Source of the DNA: Methanococcoides methylutens
GTDB taxonomy: Archaea; Halobacteriota; Methanosarcinia; Methanosarcinales; Methanosarcinaceae
Length of the DNA: 64,000 nucleotides
Assembly (NCBI RefSeq): GCF_000765475.1
Contig: NZ_JRHO01000005.1
Coordinates: 62,001-126,000 of the forward strand
Reading direction: 5' to 3'
A program made the translations under genes and the position numbers. Below the pieces are notes generated by a model. That model saw only the letters and a program-made list of their open reading frames with translations. It ran no database searches and was not told the origin of the DNA. Shown in pieces: positions 1 to 9,693 of the stretch (position 1 is the first letter of the stretch; each line of letters opens with the position of its first letter).

Positions 1-2836
1 GTGCTTCCTTGTCAACCTCACTGGGGTCGAGGCGTGTGGTCAGAACAAGGGGTGCATCCATCTTTCCTCCTCTTTTGTCCGGCAGGTACTCGCGGGAGAA
101 GTTGAGCAGACCATCCATAAGCAGCATGACGCAATCTTCATCCCCGTCACAATTACGCCTTTTTGCAGCATGGAAGAACGGATGTGCATATCCGACTGCA
201 GCTGTGGTAAATCCTACAAGCCTTCCAAGCACACCTGCTGATGTATGTGGTGCAAGTCCCATAAGGAGGGTGCCAACCGTGTCATCCCTTGTCTTTGCAT
301 TATAATATGGATCTTCTTTATAATATTTGACAAGAAGATCGTCAATGTATTGCATGGTCCTTAGAATATAATCGGCGCAATCGTATGATATTACAAGGTC
401 CTGAACCTTGAGGCAGAGCACCTGCTCAGGGTCTGTAAGTGGTTTTCCATAGATGTCTTCCTTATAGCCAAGTTCCTTAAGCTTCTCGCATGTGACTCCT
501 ATCTCGGAAGGTCTGATGTGTGTAAGTGGTATGTCCGACATGTCATAACGCACTGTCCCATCCTTGAAGGTGAACAGGTCATGTTTTGCCCGTAGGATCC
601 CTTTTTCGAGAGGTTCGGGTGTCATGTCCTTTGACATCATTTTCTTAACACCTTTGAAGGAATCGAGTTTGTCTCTTTCACCGACCTTCTCGAATGCTTT
701 CTGGTAAATGCTTTTGAAATCGATCTTTCTCATACTTGTGCAGGTTGTCTTTGTGCCACATTTTGGACATTCCGCTTTGTTCACAGAAATGCCGCATCTG
801 GGGCAGAAAAGTTTTGGCATGGTATATTCGCCGCAGTCACACCTGTATTCGAAGGTCTCCACTCCACATGCCGGGCAGATCCTGTTCCCAATCTCTACAG
901 CTATCTCTCCGACCTTTGCATTCGTTGATGCCTTGAAGCTGGCGGCATTTTCAAGTTTTCGTGTATTTCCTCCGGATTCTGCAATGGGGAATAACACATG
1001 GGGTGCTGGTGACATCTTCCTTTTATCAGATTTCTCCGGTCTTCCCATCCTTGCACCGATGCGTGTGGGAGCTCTTGGGCGTACTTCAAATTCCGTTATT
1101 TGATTGATATTGTCAAGTACCTCTTCATGTTCAAGAGACTCCCACTTCTTTCTGAGCCCGTCATCCAGTCCAAGGGTATAGATGAATGGCAGTGGTTCCT
1201 TGATCAGTATCATCCCATCGCTTATCCTGTGAAGTACAAGTAGTAGCTCAAGTGTTCTCTTCACTCCGCTTGAAAGTGCGGCATCGTGTGGTAATTTTAG
1301 TACTGTTCTCTCGCTTTCAAGGATCCCATTCTCAGAGATGAAGTCCGCAAGCTGTTCGAACTTATCATTTTCAATATCATGCCACAGGTATGTGAACTTG
1401 GGGTGCAGGGCTACCCCATACTTTTTACTGGAATCCAATGCAACATCCTGGGATGGGTCCTTAAGAACTTCTTCACCATCTGTCTGCTCTCCTCCAGCTT
1501 TCCTGTATTCCTGTATCCACCACTCGAAACAGTACGGTGATGGTGCAAGTGGGTGGTTGTTCTCAAGGAAATCTCCATAATTTATCAGTATCTCACCAAT
1601 GTCAATGATCTCCTCGACCTCTGAGCGTAATTCATATGCTTCATCTATGCGATCGATCCTGACAACATCTCCTGACCTGAGTTTTACTGTGGGACCTTCG
1701 ATGGAATCTACCGGAGCCATACCTGCTGCTTTTCCAGGTCTTTCAACTTTAAGCTGCGTTCCCGGTGCGATGAAGTCGTCCATCACAAGCATTCCGGAAG
1801 GATTTATTCCTGCGGCTGCAAAGGATGTATTGCGCGACCTTCCATAGCGCAACCGGAATCCTCCTGGTCGGGATGGGTGGGAAAATACAGGTCTTCCGGC
1901 GATCAGGTCTCGCATATACTTATCCTTCGGCTTGATCTTCGGTTTCTCATCTTTCTTCTCTTCGCCACTGTCGTCAGATGCGCTCTTTGTACCGGAGATC
2001 AGTTGTTCGAGCCATTCCCAGCCGTCGATCTTAAGTTTTTTTACATGCTTCTGTATCTTTGGAGCTTTTAGTGCCAGGCCTTCAGCAAGTACCAGGGCCA
2101 TTCCGCCACGTACTCTGTTAGTATCTATCCTTTCGAGATTGCGGTGTCCTTCAACCTCTTCTGCTTCAGTTGGTTCTCCATCGATGCATATTGGGCAGTT
2201 CTCCACGATCAGCCTGATCTCTTCTTCGGATGGGGTGTACTGGAGACTTGCAACCCTCTTGTAGAGCATGATCTCCTCAATGTAGCGTTCAACCTCTTCT
2301 TTTCGGGGTTTGTATCTGTCAATGCCAACGCCTCTGCGTACATAATCGCCAACAAGTACGGATAGTGCCTGTGCAGTACCTCCTGCACTGCGTATCGGGC
2401 CGGCATAGAAAATGCTGACGTATTCAGACCCGTCATCGTTCTTTCCGATCCCTGCACGGTCAATTCCTTCAATTGGGGCAGCAACAACTCCTTCTGTCAG
2501 CATGGCAACGGACACACGGATCGCAGCTTCGATAGCTTCGGATTTAGAATCAAATGTGCCAACTTTTCCCTGAGCTACTTCTCTTCCAAGGGCCAGTGCA
2601 GCTTCTTCTCTTGACCTGGTTTCTTCCAGTTTCCGGATAAGCTCTGCTACACCTTTAACTCCGATAAGGTTCTCCACTCTGTCGGCAAGGTCCTTTGCAA
2701 GTGGTATTTCAACATGGGGTTTTGGGTCTTTTCCCTTCGAGCGAGCATTGTTGACTATCTCTATCTCCTTTTTCAACGTGCCCTCAAGTGTATTAAAATA
2801 CTCATGCATTTCTTTGCTTGCTACAATTTCTGCCAT
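1..2836 (-). CDS. polC: DNA polymerase II large subunit DP2 (5' part, runs off the window)
   Basis: Catalytic large subunit of the archaeal replicative polymerase PolD, which works with the exonuclease subunit DP1. The reverse strand is open from an ATG at 2836 to the window edge, about 945 codons. DP2 proteins usually exceed 1,100 residues, so the C-terminus lies outside. The N-terminal half holds the family-typical [15 protein letters not shown] stretch near residue 145. A cysteine-rich zinc region with repeated CxxC pairs lies at about residues 650-690, followed by [20 protein letters not shown], which belongs to the polymerase core. No in-frame stop or intein is seen in this part. Identification is secure; the C-terminal zinc modules and DP1-binding end cannot be judged. 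Confidence 0.95.
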   Translation of the reverse strand, partial: MAEIVASKEMHEYFNTLEGTLKKEIEIVNNARSKGKDPKPHVEIPLAKDLADRVENLIGVKGVAELIRKLEETRSREEAALALGREVAQGKVGTFDSKSEAIEAAIRVSVAMLTEGVVAAPIEGIDRAGIGKNDDGSEYVSIFYAGPIRSAGGTAQALSVLVGDYVRRGVGIDRYKPRKEEVERYIEEIMLYKRVASLQYTPSEEEIRLIVENCPICIDGEPTEAEEVEGHRNLERIDTNRVRGGMALVLAEGLALKAPKIQKHVKKLKIDGWEWLEQLISGTKSASDDSGEEKKDEKPKIKPKDKYMRDLIAGRPVFSHPSRPGGFRLRYGRSRNTSFAAAGINPSGMLVMDDFIAPGTQLKVERPGKAAGMAPVDSIEGPTVKLRSGDVVRIDRIDEAYELRSEVEEIIDIGEILINYGDFLENNHPLAPSPYCFEWWIQEYRKAGGEQTDGEEVLKDPSQDVALDSSKKYGVALHPKFTYLWHDIENDKFEQLADFISENGILESERTVLKLPHDAALSSGVKRTLELLLVLHRISDGMILIKEPLPFIYTLGLDDGLRKKWESLEHEEVLDNINQITEFEVRPRAPTRIGARMGRPEKSDKRKMSPAPHVLFPIAESGGNTRKLENAASFKASTNAKVGEIAVEIGNRICPACGVETFEYRCDCGEYTMPKLFCPRCGISVNKAECPKCGTKTTCTSMRKIDFKSIYQKAFEKVGERDKLDSFKGVKKMMSKDMTPEPLEKGILRAKHDLFTFKDGTVRYDMSDIPLTHIRPSEIGVTCEKLKELGYKEDIYGKPLTDPEQVLCLKVQDLVISYDCADYILRTMQYIDDLLVKYYKEDPYYNAKTRDDTVGTLLMGLAPHTSAGVLGRLVGFTTAAVGYAHPFFHAAKRRNCDGDEDCVMLLMDGLLNFSREYLPDKRGGKMDAPLVLTTRLDPSEVDKEA

Positions 2837-2979
2837 GTTGGGTTGTTCTCCCTGATTTCATTGACTATGGCTTTTGAAATTAAAAAGATGTTGATGTTCT
2901 TTTAGATTGATCCATCTGATTTTTATATTCATTCAATGTATACTAAGTTTGACGTATTTGGTTTAATGAGGTGTATTAT

Positions 2980-3447
2980 ATGAAATTGGGCATACTAACA
3001 ATTCTGTTGATAATTTCAATGTTTTCAATTCCTGCATCTGCAGATCTTTTTGATGAACTGGACCTTGCTGTTAATGAATATAATCTGAACGTTGATGGCG
3101 TTCCTACAAGTGTCAGATATGTTATAGGGGATGAGGAACTGCTTTTGCTCATCGATATGAATGACTCAAGCAAACTTGGCATAAAAGCAGTTACGAATGT
3201 GGACCTGGAGGTTAATACATTTGAAAAAGTGGATGCTGTTGATCCTGGGTTTGAACCTGCTCTTACTATAACTTCCAATGAAGCTGTGGTCAGGCAACTC
3301 CTGGACTCCGATGATGTTGTCACAGATTTCAATGATGCATATAACAATGGGGATATCAAGATCGTTGCAGCAAGCACTATGGACAAGGTCATTATCTCTG
3401 TAGGTGGAGCTTTCTTGAAACTTTTGAGTTCAGTTGGACTTGTATAA
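2980..3447 (+). CDS. Small secreted or membrane-anchored protein of unknown function
   Basis: I do not recognise this 155-residue protein. It begins with a clear signal peptide (hydrophobic residues about 4-20, cleavage likely after PASA). An acidic soluble region rich in Asp and Val follows, and the C-terminus is weakly hydrophobic (KVIISVGGAFLKLLSSVGLV). I chose the ATG at 2980 over the in-frame GTG at 2971 because GAGGTG at 2969-2974 sits at ribosome-binding distance from it. It lies between divergent polC and the pyruvate carboxylase genes and seems to be a single-gene unit, with an AT-rich tail after its TAA stop. An extracytoplasmic location is inferred; no catalytic motif is visible. 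Confidence 0.7.
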   Translation: MKLGILTILLIISMFSIPASADLFDELDLAVNEYNLNVDGVPTSVRYVIGDEELLLLIDMNDSSKLGIKAVTNVDLEVNTFEKVDAVDPGFEPALTITSNEAVVRQLLDSDDVVTDFNDAYNNGDIKIVAASTMDKVIISVGGAFLKLLSSVGLV

Positions 3448-3587
3448 ATATCAAATTCACATGCAGATCTTAAATTTTCTTTTTTTTATTTTGTTTGGGC
3501 TTGTGGGGTATTGATAATTCTAATTTAATGTCTCATTATATTATAATCATTCATATTATATTATTTGCAACATACTTCTGATTTACG

Positions 3588-3604
3588 TTTTACTTATATA
3601 TGCA
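3588..3604 (+). promoter_or_regulatory. TATA-box promoter of pycB-pycA
   Basis: An archaeal-type TATA element (TTATATAT at 3594-3601) in an AT-rich stretch about 110 bases before pycB. It gives the carboxylase genes a leader of roughly 80 nt. The leader also contains a strong ribosome-binding site at 3621-3627 (AAAGGAG) placed nine bases before a seven-codon reading frame. Confidence 0.5.
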
Positions 3605-3637
3605 TACCAGAAAGTACATAAAAGGAGATGTTTAATT

Positions 3638-3661
3638 ATGTCCAATTTAAGCTTATCATGA
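3638..3661 (+). CDS. Possible seven-codon upstream reading frame in the pycB leader
   Basis: A tiny frame (ATG at 3638, TGA at 3659-3661) encoding MSNLSLS. It stands nine bases after AAAGGAG, a better ribosome-binding site than the GAGGT in front of pycB itself. It could be a regulatory leader peptide or a chance frame; nothing in the peptide suggests attenuation by a specific amino acid. Reported because the ribosome-binding site is otherwise unexplained. Confidence 0.25.
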   Translation: MSNLSLS

Positions 3662-3710
3662 ATACAACCCCTGGATCGGGTCTAAATAGATCTTATTATG
3701 AGGTAAAATT

Positions 3711-5426
3711 ATGTCAGTAAAAATCACGGAAACAATCCTTCGAGACGCACACCAGTCTCTTCTTGCGACACGTATGCGAACCCGTAACATGTTACCGATC
3801 GTTGAAAAGTTGGATGAGGTCGGATATTACTCACTTGAGATGTGGGGAGGTGCTACATTTGATACATGTATCAGATACTTGAATGAGGATCCGTGGGAGC
3901 GCCTGAGGGAACTTAAAAAGCAAATGGTGAACACTCCGGCACAGATGTTACTTCGTGGTCAGAATCTTGTGGGGTACCGTCACTATTCAGATGATGTTGT
4001 GGAGAAGTTCGTAACAAAGGCTCATGAGAATGGTATCGACATATTCAGGATATTTGATGCGGTCAATGACATACGCAACATGGAAAAGTCAATAAGCGTT
4101 GCAAAGAACGTTGGTGCGCATGTTCAGGGTACCATTAGCTACACCATCAGTCCGGTACACACCGTAGAAAAGTATGTTGAATTTGCAAAAGAGCTTGCGG
4201 ATCTGGATTGTGACTCTATCTGCATCAAGGATATGGCAGGGCTGCTTGCACCTCACGAGGCGTACGAACTTATAACCTCTCTCAAGAAAGAGGTCGGTCT
4301 TCCTGTTGCACTTCACTGCCACTGTACATCTGGCATGGCTTCAATGAGCTATATGGCTGCATGTGATGCTGGTGTCGATGTTCTTGATACGGCATTATCT
4401 CCTCTTGCAGGCGGGACTTCCCAGCCTCCTACAGAGTCAGTTGTTGCAGCACTTGCAAGGACAAAATATGATACTGGCCTGGATCTGGGACTTCTGACCG
4501 AGTCTTCAAGATACTTCAAGGATCTCAAAGAAGAATACCGGGGTATACTTGATCCTATATCAGAACAGATCGATACTAACGTCCTGCTTTACCAGATTCC
4601 CGGTGGTATGCTTTCCAATCTTGTTTCACAGCTCAAGGAGCAGAATGCTCTTGACAAATATGATGCTGTTCTGGAAGAGATGCCAAAGGTCCGTGAGGAA
4701 CTTGGATATCCTCCACTTGTCACTCCAACCAGCCAGATCGTTGGAACTCAGGCTGTATTGAATGTTCTTATGGGTGAGCGCTACAAGGTCATACCTAAAG
4801 AAGTGAAGGATTATGTTCGTGGTCTGTATGGAAGGTCACCTGCACCTATCAGTTCAGAAATGATCGCAAAGATAATTGGCGACGAAGAGCCTATTACCTG
4901 TCGCCCGGCAGACCTTCTGGAACCTGAATATGAGTCTCTTAAGAAAGAGGCAGAAGAACAGGGTCTTGTGAAGAAGGAAGAGGATGTTCTGACCTACATA
5001 TTGTATCCTGCTATCGCACCAAAGTTCCTGCTTGGTGAGGCAGAAGAAGAGGAGCTCCTCCCTGTAACTGTTGCGCAGGCTGCTCTACAGGCCCATGTGG
5101 AAATACCAACCGATTACCGTGTTGAGATCGATGGCGAGGTATTTGATGTCAAGGTAGAGCCTACTGGAGGTTCTGTCCAGGTCGTGGAGAGCTCAAAAAC
5201 GACAGTTGAATGTGAAGGCGCTGTTACAAGCCACATGCAGGGCATGATCCTTTCGATCAATGTCAATGTTGGCGACACCGTTGAAGAAGGGGATAAGATC
5301 TGTGTTATCGAAGCCATGAAGATGGAGAATGCGATCCATGCTCCAGCTAGTGGTGTGGTAAAAGAGATATTTGTCTCTGAAGGCGATCCCGTTGGTACGG
5401 GAGAAGTATTGATGGCAATCAACTGA
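3711..5426 (+). CDS. pycB: Pyruvate carboxylase subunit B (carboxyltransferase plus biotin carrier)
   Basis: Transfers carboxyl from carboxybiotin to pyruvate, giving oxaloacetate for the incomplete reductive TCA pathway of methanogens. The protein has 571 residues. Residues 1 to about 300 form the HMGL/oxaloacetate decarboxylase-type TIM barrel, starting with ITETILRDAHQS, in which the Asp binds metal, and containing the metal-binding HCH pair in LHCHCTSG. The conserved carboxylase domain follows, then an Ala/Glu-rich linker and a C-terminal biotinyl domain with AMKM; Lys537 is the expected biotinylation site. pycA follows 15 bases downstream and birA lies just beyond, so synthesis and biotinylation are genetically linked. 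Oxaloacetate decarboxylase alpha is similar, but the adjacent biotin carboxylase decides the call. Confidence 0.94.
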   Translation: MSVKITETILRDAHQSLLATRMRTRNMLPIVEKLDEVGYYSLEMWGGATFDTCIRYLNEDPWERLRELKKQMVNTPAQMLLRGQNLVGYRHYSDDVVEKFVTKAHENGIDIFRIFDAVNDIRNMEKSISVAKNVGAHVQGTISYTISPVHTVEKYVEFAKELADLDCDSICIKDMAGLLAPHEAYELITSLKKEVGLPVALHCHCTSGMASMSYMAACDAGVDVLDTALSPLAGGTSQPPTESVVAALARTKYDTGLDLGLLTESSRYFKDLKEEYRGILDPISEQIDTNVLLYQIPGGMLSNLVSQLKEQNALDKYDAVLEEMPKVREELGYPPLVTPTSQIVGTQAVLNVLMGERYKVIPKEVKDYVRGLYGRSPAPISSEMIAKIIGDEEPITCRPADLLEPEYESLKKEAEEQGLVKKEEDVLTYILYPAIAPKFLLGEAEEEELLPVTVAQAALQAHVEIPTDYRVEIDGEVFDVKVEPTGGSVQVVESSKTTVECEGAVTSHMQGMILSINVNVGDTVEEGDKICVIEAMKMENAIHAPASGVVKEIFVSEGDPVGTGEVLMAIN

Positions 5427-5441
5427 TCCGAGGTATACATC

Positions 5442-6938
5442 ATGTTCAAAAAAGTACTTGTAGCCAACAGGGGTGAGATCGCTATACGCATCATGCGTGC
5501 TTGCAGGGAACTTGATATCCCCACTGTGGCTGTATATTCAAAAGCTGATGAGAATGCTCTTTTCGCAAAATATGCGGATGAGTCATATCTGATCGGTCCT
5601 GCTCCTTCAAGCCAGAGCTATCTTAAAATGGATAAGATCCTGGAAGTTGCGAAGGAGTCTGGCGCAGAAGCTATTCATCCGGGATATGGTTTCCTTTCCG
5701 AGAATGCTGTGTTCGCAAAGAAATGTGAGGATGCAGGCATTACTTTCATAGGTCCTTCAAGTGATGCTATCGAGAAGATGGGTAGCAAGATAGCTGCCAG
5801 GTCACTCATGATAGAAGCCGGTGTTCCTGTGGTTCCCGGATATGATAAGGCAATAGAGAATGTTGATGAGGCTATTGAGATCGCAGACTCCATTGGATAC
5901 CCTGTAATGATCAAGGCATCTGCAGGTGGTGGCGGTATCGGCATGAAGATCGTCCACTCAAAGAATGAGTTTGCTTCATCATTGGAATCCATCCAGTCGG
6001 TTGCTCAATCTGCTTTTGGTGATTCCACCGTATTTGTTGAGAAATACGTTGAAGAACCACGTCATATCGAGTTCCAGATACTTGCTGATAATTACGGCAA
6101 TACTGTCTATGTATCGGACAGGGAATGTTCAATACAGCGGAGGCACCAGAAGCTCATGGAGGAAGCACCTTCTCCTATTATGACACCTGAGCTTCGCAAA
6201 GAAATGGGCGATGCTGCAGTAAAAGCAGCAAAATCAATAGGCTATAAGAATGCAGGTACGGTGGAGTTCCTGTATTCAAAAGGTGATTTCTATTTCCTTG
6301 AAGTTAATACTCGTCTTCAGGTGGAGCATGGTATCACTGAGCTCGTCACTGGAATCGATCTTGCGAAACAGCAGATCCTCATTGCAGATGGTGAAAAGCT
6401 TCCTTTTAAGCAGGAAGACATAAAGATCCAGGGTCATGCGATCGAATGCCGTATCAATGCAGAGGATCCTCTGAACGACTTTGCACCATCTCCCGGTAAG
6501 ATCAGGGGTTATCGTTCCCCTGGTGGTCCGGGTGTACGTATGGACAGTGGTGTCTATATGGGTTACACGATTCCGCCTTACTATGACTCCATGGTTGCAA
6601 AATTAAGCACCTGGGGCAGTGATCGTGAAGAGGCTATTAACAGGATGAAAAGAGCACTTTATGAGTTTGTGATATAGGGAATTACTACCAATATACCATT
6701 CCATAAGGCTGTTCTGGACAATGAAGCATTCGTGCGTGGTGATCTGACCACCCATTTCATTGATGATCACAATATCATTGATGAGGTCGTAAAGGTTGTC
6801 GAACATGATCTTGAAAAGGGTGTTACTCTGGGATCAGTACTTTGTTCCAACTCTTCGAAGAAAGTTGCAGCTGCTAGTGTGGCTGTTGGTGCCTACGTGA
6901 ATGCTGCAAAACAGCAGAGCAATCAACAGACTAAATAA
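5442..6938 (+). CDS. pycA: Pyruvate carboxylase subunit A (biotin carboxylase) with in-frame UAG codon
   Basis: ATP-dependent carboxylation of the biotin carried by PycB. The N-terminus ([20 protein letters not shown]) is the biotin carboxylase signature. The glycine-rich ATP-grasp loop ([12 protein letters not shown]), [19 protein letters not shown] and [14 protein letters not shown] follow. The frame meets TAG at 6675-6677 (codon 412) and then continues as [19 protein letters not shown], the family's normal next segment, up to TAA at 6936-6938. Read through, the protein has 498 residues, the usual size. A stop at 412 would remove the C-terminal lobe. The TAG replaces a variable surface-type position between conserved VI and G. 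I infer translation of UAG, probably as pyrrolysine; a point-mutated pseudogene is the alternative. Confidence 0.9.
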
Positions 6939-6947
6939 GGTCTGTTG
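6924..6947 (+). terminator. Hairpin overlapping the pycA stop codon
   Basis: An eight-base inverted repeat, CAACAGAC and GTCTGTTG, encloses the TAA at 6936 and is followed by an AT-rich, T-containing tract. Its position right after the read-through end of pycA supports 6938 as the real end of that gene. Confidence 0.5.
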
Positions 6948-6994
6948 ATATATTCTTTTATAATAATGATCTGATCATATTGGGGGTTGCTATC

Positions 6995-7960
6995 TTGGTC
7001 GACAGGAAAATGGATATTCTTATAGCTTTGAAAGAAGCTGGCAAAGAACCCATCTCTGGGGAAGAAATTGGTGAAAAGCTGGGTATTTCCCGAACAATGG
7101 TGTGGAAATATATTAAGATCCTTGAAGAGGATGGTTATGTTATTGGATCATCTCCGGGTTCGGGCTATGTTCTTATTTCTGCTCCTGACAAACTCTATCC
7201 TTCTGAGATCAGCATTGGTCTTGATACCGATATCATAGGGAAAGATATTCATTATTTCGAATCAGTGGATTCTACCAATGATATGGCAAAGAAAATGGGT
7301 TTTAAGGCCGAAGAAGGTACGGTTGTAATCGCTGAGATGCAGGAAAGTGGACGTGGCCGCAAAGGTGACCGTTGGGTATCACCTAAAGGTGGTATCTGGC
7401 TTTCGGTCATCCTCAAACCAGGCATCTTACCTGTTCATGCACCAAGGCTGACACTTATGGCAGGAGTTGCTGTTGCCAGGGTCATAAGGCAGTTTGGCGT
7501 CGATGCATCTATCAAATGGCCAAATGATGTCGTCATTGATGGCAAAAAGGTTTGTGGCATTCTGACCGAAATGGATGCAGAAGTTGATCATATCGGATTT
7601 GTTGTTATTGGCATTGGTATAAATGCTAATGTATCTGTTGATGAGCTTCCGGAAGAATTACGGGGTGGTTGCACTAGCCTTAGTTCTATTAATGGTGAAA
7701 ATATAAACAGGGCAGCATTCGTGCAGGATTTGCTTAGATCCCTTGAGGCGGAATATCTGCGTTTCAAACTGGAGGGTTTCTCGACGATCCTGAAGGATTG
7801 GATATCTTTATCTGACACAATTGGAAGGCAGGTTGAAGTTATAACTCCCCAGAAGATCATTGCAGGGAAAGCAACTGGAGTTACTGCTGAAGGTGCTCTA
7901 ATTGTTGAGACTTCTGAAGGTATGCAAGAGGTCATGGCAGGTCGATGCATCTATAAATGA
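6995..7960 (+). CDS. birA: Biotin--protein ligase BirA with N-terminal winged helix
   Basis: Makes biotinyl-AMP and attaches biotin to the acceptor lysine of PycB. About 321 residues. Residues 5-65 form a helix-turn-helix (SGEEIGEKLGISRTMVWKYI) as in bacterial BirA repressors. The ligase domain has the ESTDSTN-like start (ESVDSTNDMAKK), the biotin loop GRGRKGDRW near residue 120, and KWPNDVVIDGKKVCGIL. A C-terminal SH3-like domain follows. I favour TTG 6995, seven bases after GGGGG; ATG 7010 is possible. The winged helix suggests it may also regulate the pyc genes 5' of it, although I could not identify an operator. It follows pycA by about 56 bases and abuts the next gene. Confidence 0.9.
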   Translation: MVDRKMDILIALKEAGKEPISGEEIGEKLGISRTMVWKYIKILEEDGYVIGSSPGSGYVLISAPDKLYPSEISIGLDTDIIGKDIHYFESVDSTNDMAKKMGFKAEEGTVVIAEMQESGRGRKGDRWVSPKGGIWLSVILKPGILPVHAPRLTLMAGVAVARVIRQFGVDASIKWPNDVVIDGKKVCGILTEMDAEVDHIGFVVIGIGINANVSVDELPEELRGGCTSLSSINGENINRAAFVQDLLRSLEAEYLRFKLEGFSTILKDWISLSDTIGRQVEVITPQKIIAGKATGVTAEGALIVETSEGMQEVMAGRCIYK

Positions 7961-8527
7961 ATGGTGTGGGACGTGAGTTACAGTAGAAATAACTGGATAC
8001 GCTTCTTTGTATCCTTCCTTATTATTTTGTTACTTCTTATACTGCCAGTGCTCGGAGCTCAGGTAAAGGCTGAAGTGCTAATGGATGGTGACAGTATTTT
8101 CGTTGAGACCGGAAGTTTCTGGGAGTTCAACCAGGGTTATGTCTTTGTTATCAAAGATGTGAATGCAGATGGGGGTGTATGGGTAGAACTTTCGCTTGAT
8201 GGTGTTAGTCTGAAGGACGAAGTTCTTTATGAAGGAGACATTTTTGTTTATTCTCGTGATTCAACAGAACTATTCAATATGACCGTTGATACTATCTATT
8301 ATGGTTCTGGTGGTGATCTGGTGACCTTTAAACCCGTTTTCCAATATCGTGATCGCTCACTTCCAGCTCCCATCCCGGAAGATTCTGAAGTATCTGTAAA
8401 TGATTCCAACACATCTTCAGAACCGGATGTAACGTCTGATAATGACATTCCGGGTTTCGGTCTTATAACCACGATGTGCTGTATGGTCCTTGTTTTTATT
8501 TGCCGTAGCTTTTTTGAAGTGAAGTGA
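7961..8527 (+). CDS. Small surface protein with S-layer-type domain and PGF-type C-terminal signal
   Basis: A 188-residue exported protein starting directly after the birA stop. It has an N-terminal hydrophobic segment (about residues 11-33). The central domain resembles one copy of the Methanosarcinales S-layer duplication domain (GSFWEFNQGYVFVIKDVN, then EGDIFVY and a TFKPVFQYRD ending). A Ser/Asp/Thr-rich linker leads to a C-terminal IPGFG followed by a hydrophobic helix and a basic tail, the layout of PGF-CTERM archaeosortase substrates. Those proteins are lipid-anchored after processing. Full S-layer proteins carry two domain copies, so this is probably an accessory surface protein. Its place next to birA probably has no functional meaning. 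Confidence 0.7.
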   Translation: MVWDVSYSRNNWIRFFVSFLIILLLLILPVLGAQVKAEVLMDGDSIFVETGSFWEFNQGYVFVIKDVNADGGVWVELSLDGVSLKDEVLYEGDIFVYSRDSTELFNMTVDTIYYGSGGDLVTFKPVFQYRDRSLPAPIPEDSEVSVNDSNTSSEPDVTSDNDIPGFGLITTMCCMVLVFICRSFFEVK

Positions 8528-8766
8528 TCGTTTATCACAACCGAAGCTTTACTAAGTTAGTTCGATCCGGCATTAAAAGCAGTCAGAGTTATAGGGTAAC
8601 AATAAAAATAACGCTAAACCTATCATAAAATGATACTAAGCAAACCATAAACATAATGGAAAAGGTATCAATAAACATAACAATAAATGTAGTATAGACG
8701 GAATGTAAAAATAATCTTTAATGTACTAATAAAAAGTAAAAGAAAAAAGAAAGGTAGGGATTAAGT

Positions 8767-9693
8767 TCAGAACTTAATATCTCCCTTCTCCATTAACAAT
8801 TTGAGATCCTGCAGGCTCATCTTTCCTGTCTTTTCGAACTTCTCTTTTGCTACGTTATGTTTTTCATCGATCTTCTTCTCATCTTTTTCAAGCTGAATGT
8901 CGTTGAGCTTGTCAAGATATACGCTGAGTTCATCCCTGAGCTGTGATATCTTAGCTTTAAGCGGGTCGATCTTTTCCCTTATTGGGGATACTACAGCATA
9001 TGTTTCCTTGATCTGTGAGTGGTACATATCCGCTTCTTTGCGAAGCTCATCGACCTTCCTGTAGCTATCAAGCATTGCAAGATGGTGTTTCTGTGACTCT
9101 TCTGCGAGCTCCTTAACGCTACCGCCAACGGTTCCATCGGATTTGTAGACTGATTCGGATTTCTTGTATGTTTCTACTATCTTCTTGTGGATATCGTCTG
9201 CATTGCTTGCAGAGTCGATCCTCTGTTGAAGTTCTGTCAGTCTTCCAAATATATCGATCTCATGCTTTAGTGGAATGTCAGCATTCAGGAACTTGTCAAG
9301 CTCTGCAGCATATGCTTTTGTGAGGGAGTCCACACTTCCGCGGGAAAGCTTATTGTACTCATCACGTTTTGCTTTAAGCTCCGATATGCTACCTGTGATC
9401 TTGTCCTTTTCACCACGTATCTTCTCATTTGAAGCTTTGATCTCAGCTATCTTCTCGTTCACTGCATCACGTAGTGTTTTTTCTTCCCGTGCTTTTGTTG
9501 CCAGCTCTTTTACCTGTGCATTGAGCTTGTCCCTTTTTTCTTTAAGCTCATCGATGTTCGTTCTGTGTAGCTTCAGGTCTCTGAATACAGCTTTCAGGGT
9601 ACGCTCGTTCTGTGAGATCTTTGTTCTGTAGTCGTTGACTACATTTTTAAGGTCCCTTTCGTTCATGGTTGCTGCATCTGGTAAGTCGCTCAT
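8767..9693 (-). CDS. Archaeal coiled-coil protein (COG1340 type)
   Basis: A 308-residue, highly charged protein, almost entirely predicted coiled coil (long Lys/Glu/Leu heptads from about residue 12 to 290), without signal peptide or catalytic motif. It resembles the uncharacterised archaeal coiled-coil family sometimes mislabelled as phosphoserine phosphatase. Its ATG overlaps the TGA of the preceding gene, so the two are translationally coupled. That neighbour is also coiled coil, which suggests a heteromeric filament or scaffold. Similar proteins have been linked by others to division or translation, but nothing here proves a role. Confidence 0.7.
   Translation of the reverse strand: MSDLPDAATMNERDLKNVVNDYRTKISQNERTLKAVFRDLKLHRTNIDELKEKRDKLNAQVKELATKAREEKTLRDAVNEKIAEIKASNEKIRGEKDKITGSISELKAKRDEYNKLSRGSVDSLTKAYAAELDKFLNADIPLKHEIDIFGRLTELQQRIDSASNADDIHKKIVETYKKSESVYKSDGTVGGSVKELAEESQKHHLAMLDSYRKVDELRKEADMYHSQIKETYAVVSPIREKIDPLKAKISQLRDELSVYLDKLNDIQLEKDEKKIDEKHNVAKEKFEKTGKMSLQDLKLLMEKGDIKF

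Noticed and set aside
1-2905. Several plus-strand frames opposite polC
   Set aside because: They are antisense to a continuous DP2 coding frame and have no recognisable products.
5442-6677. Calling pycA a 411-residue gene plus a separate 68-residue gene
   Set aside because: The second part continues the biotin carboxylase fold in the same frame, directly after the TAG, and has no start or ribosome-binding site of its own.
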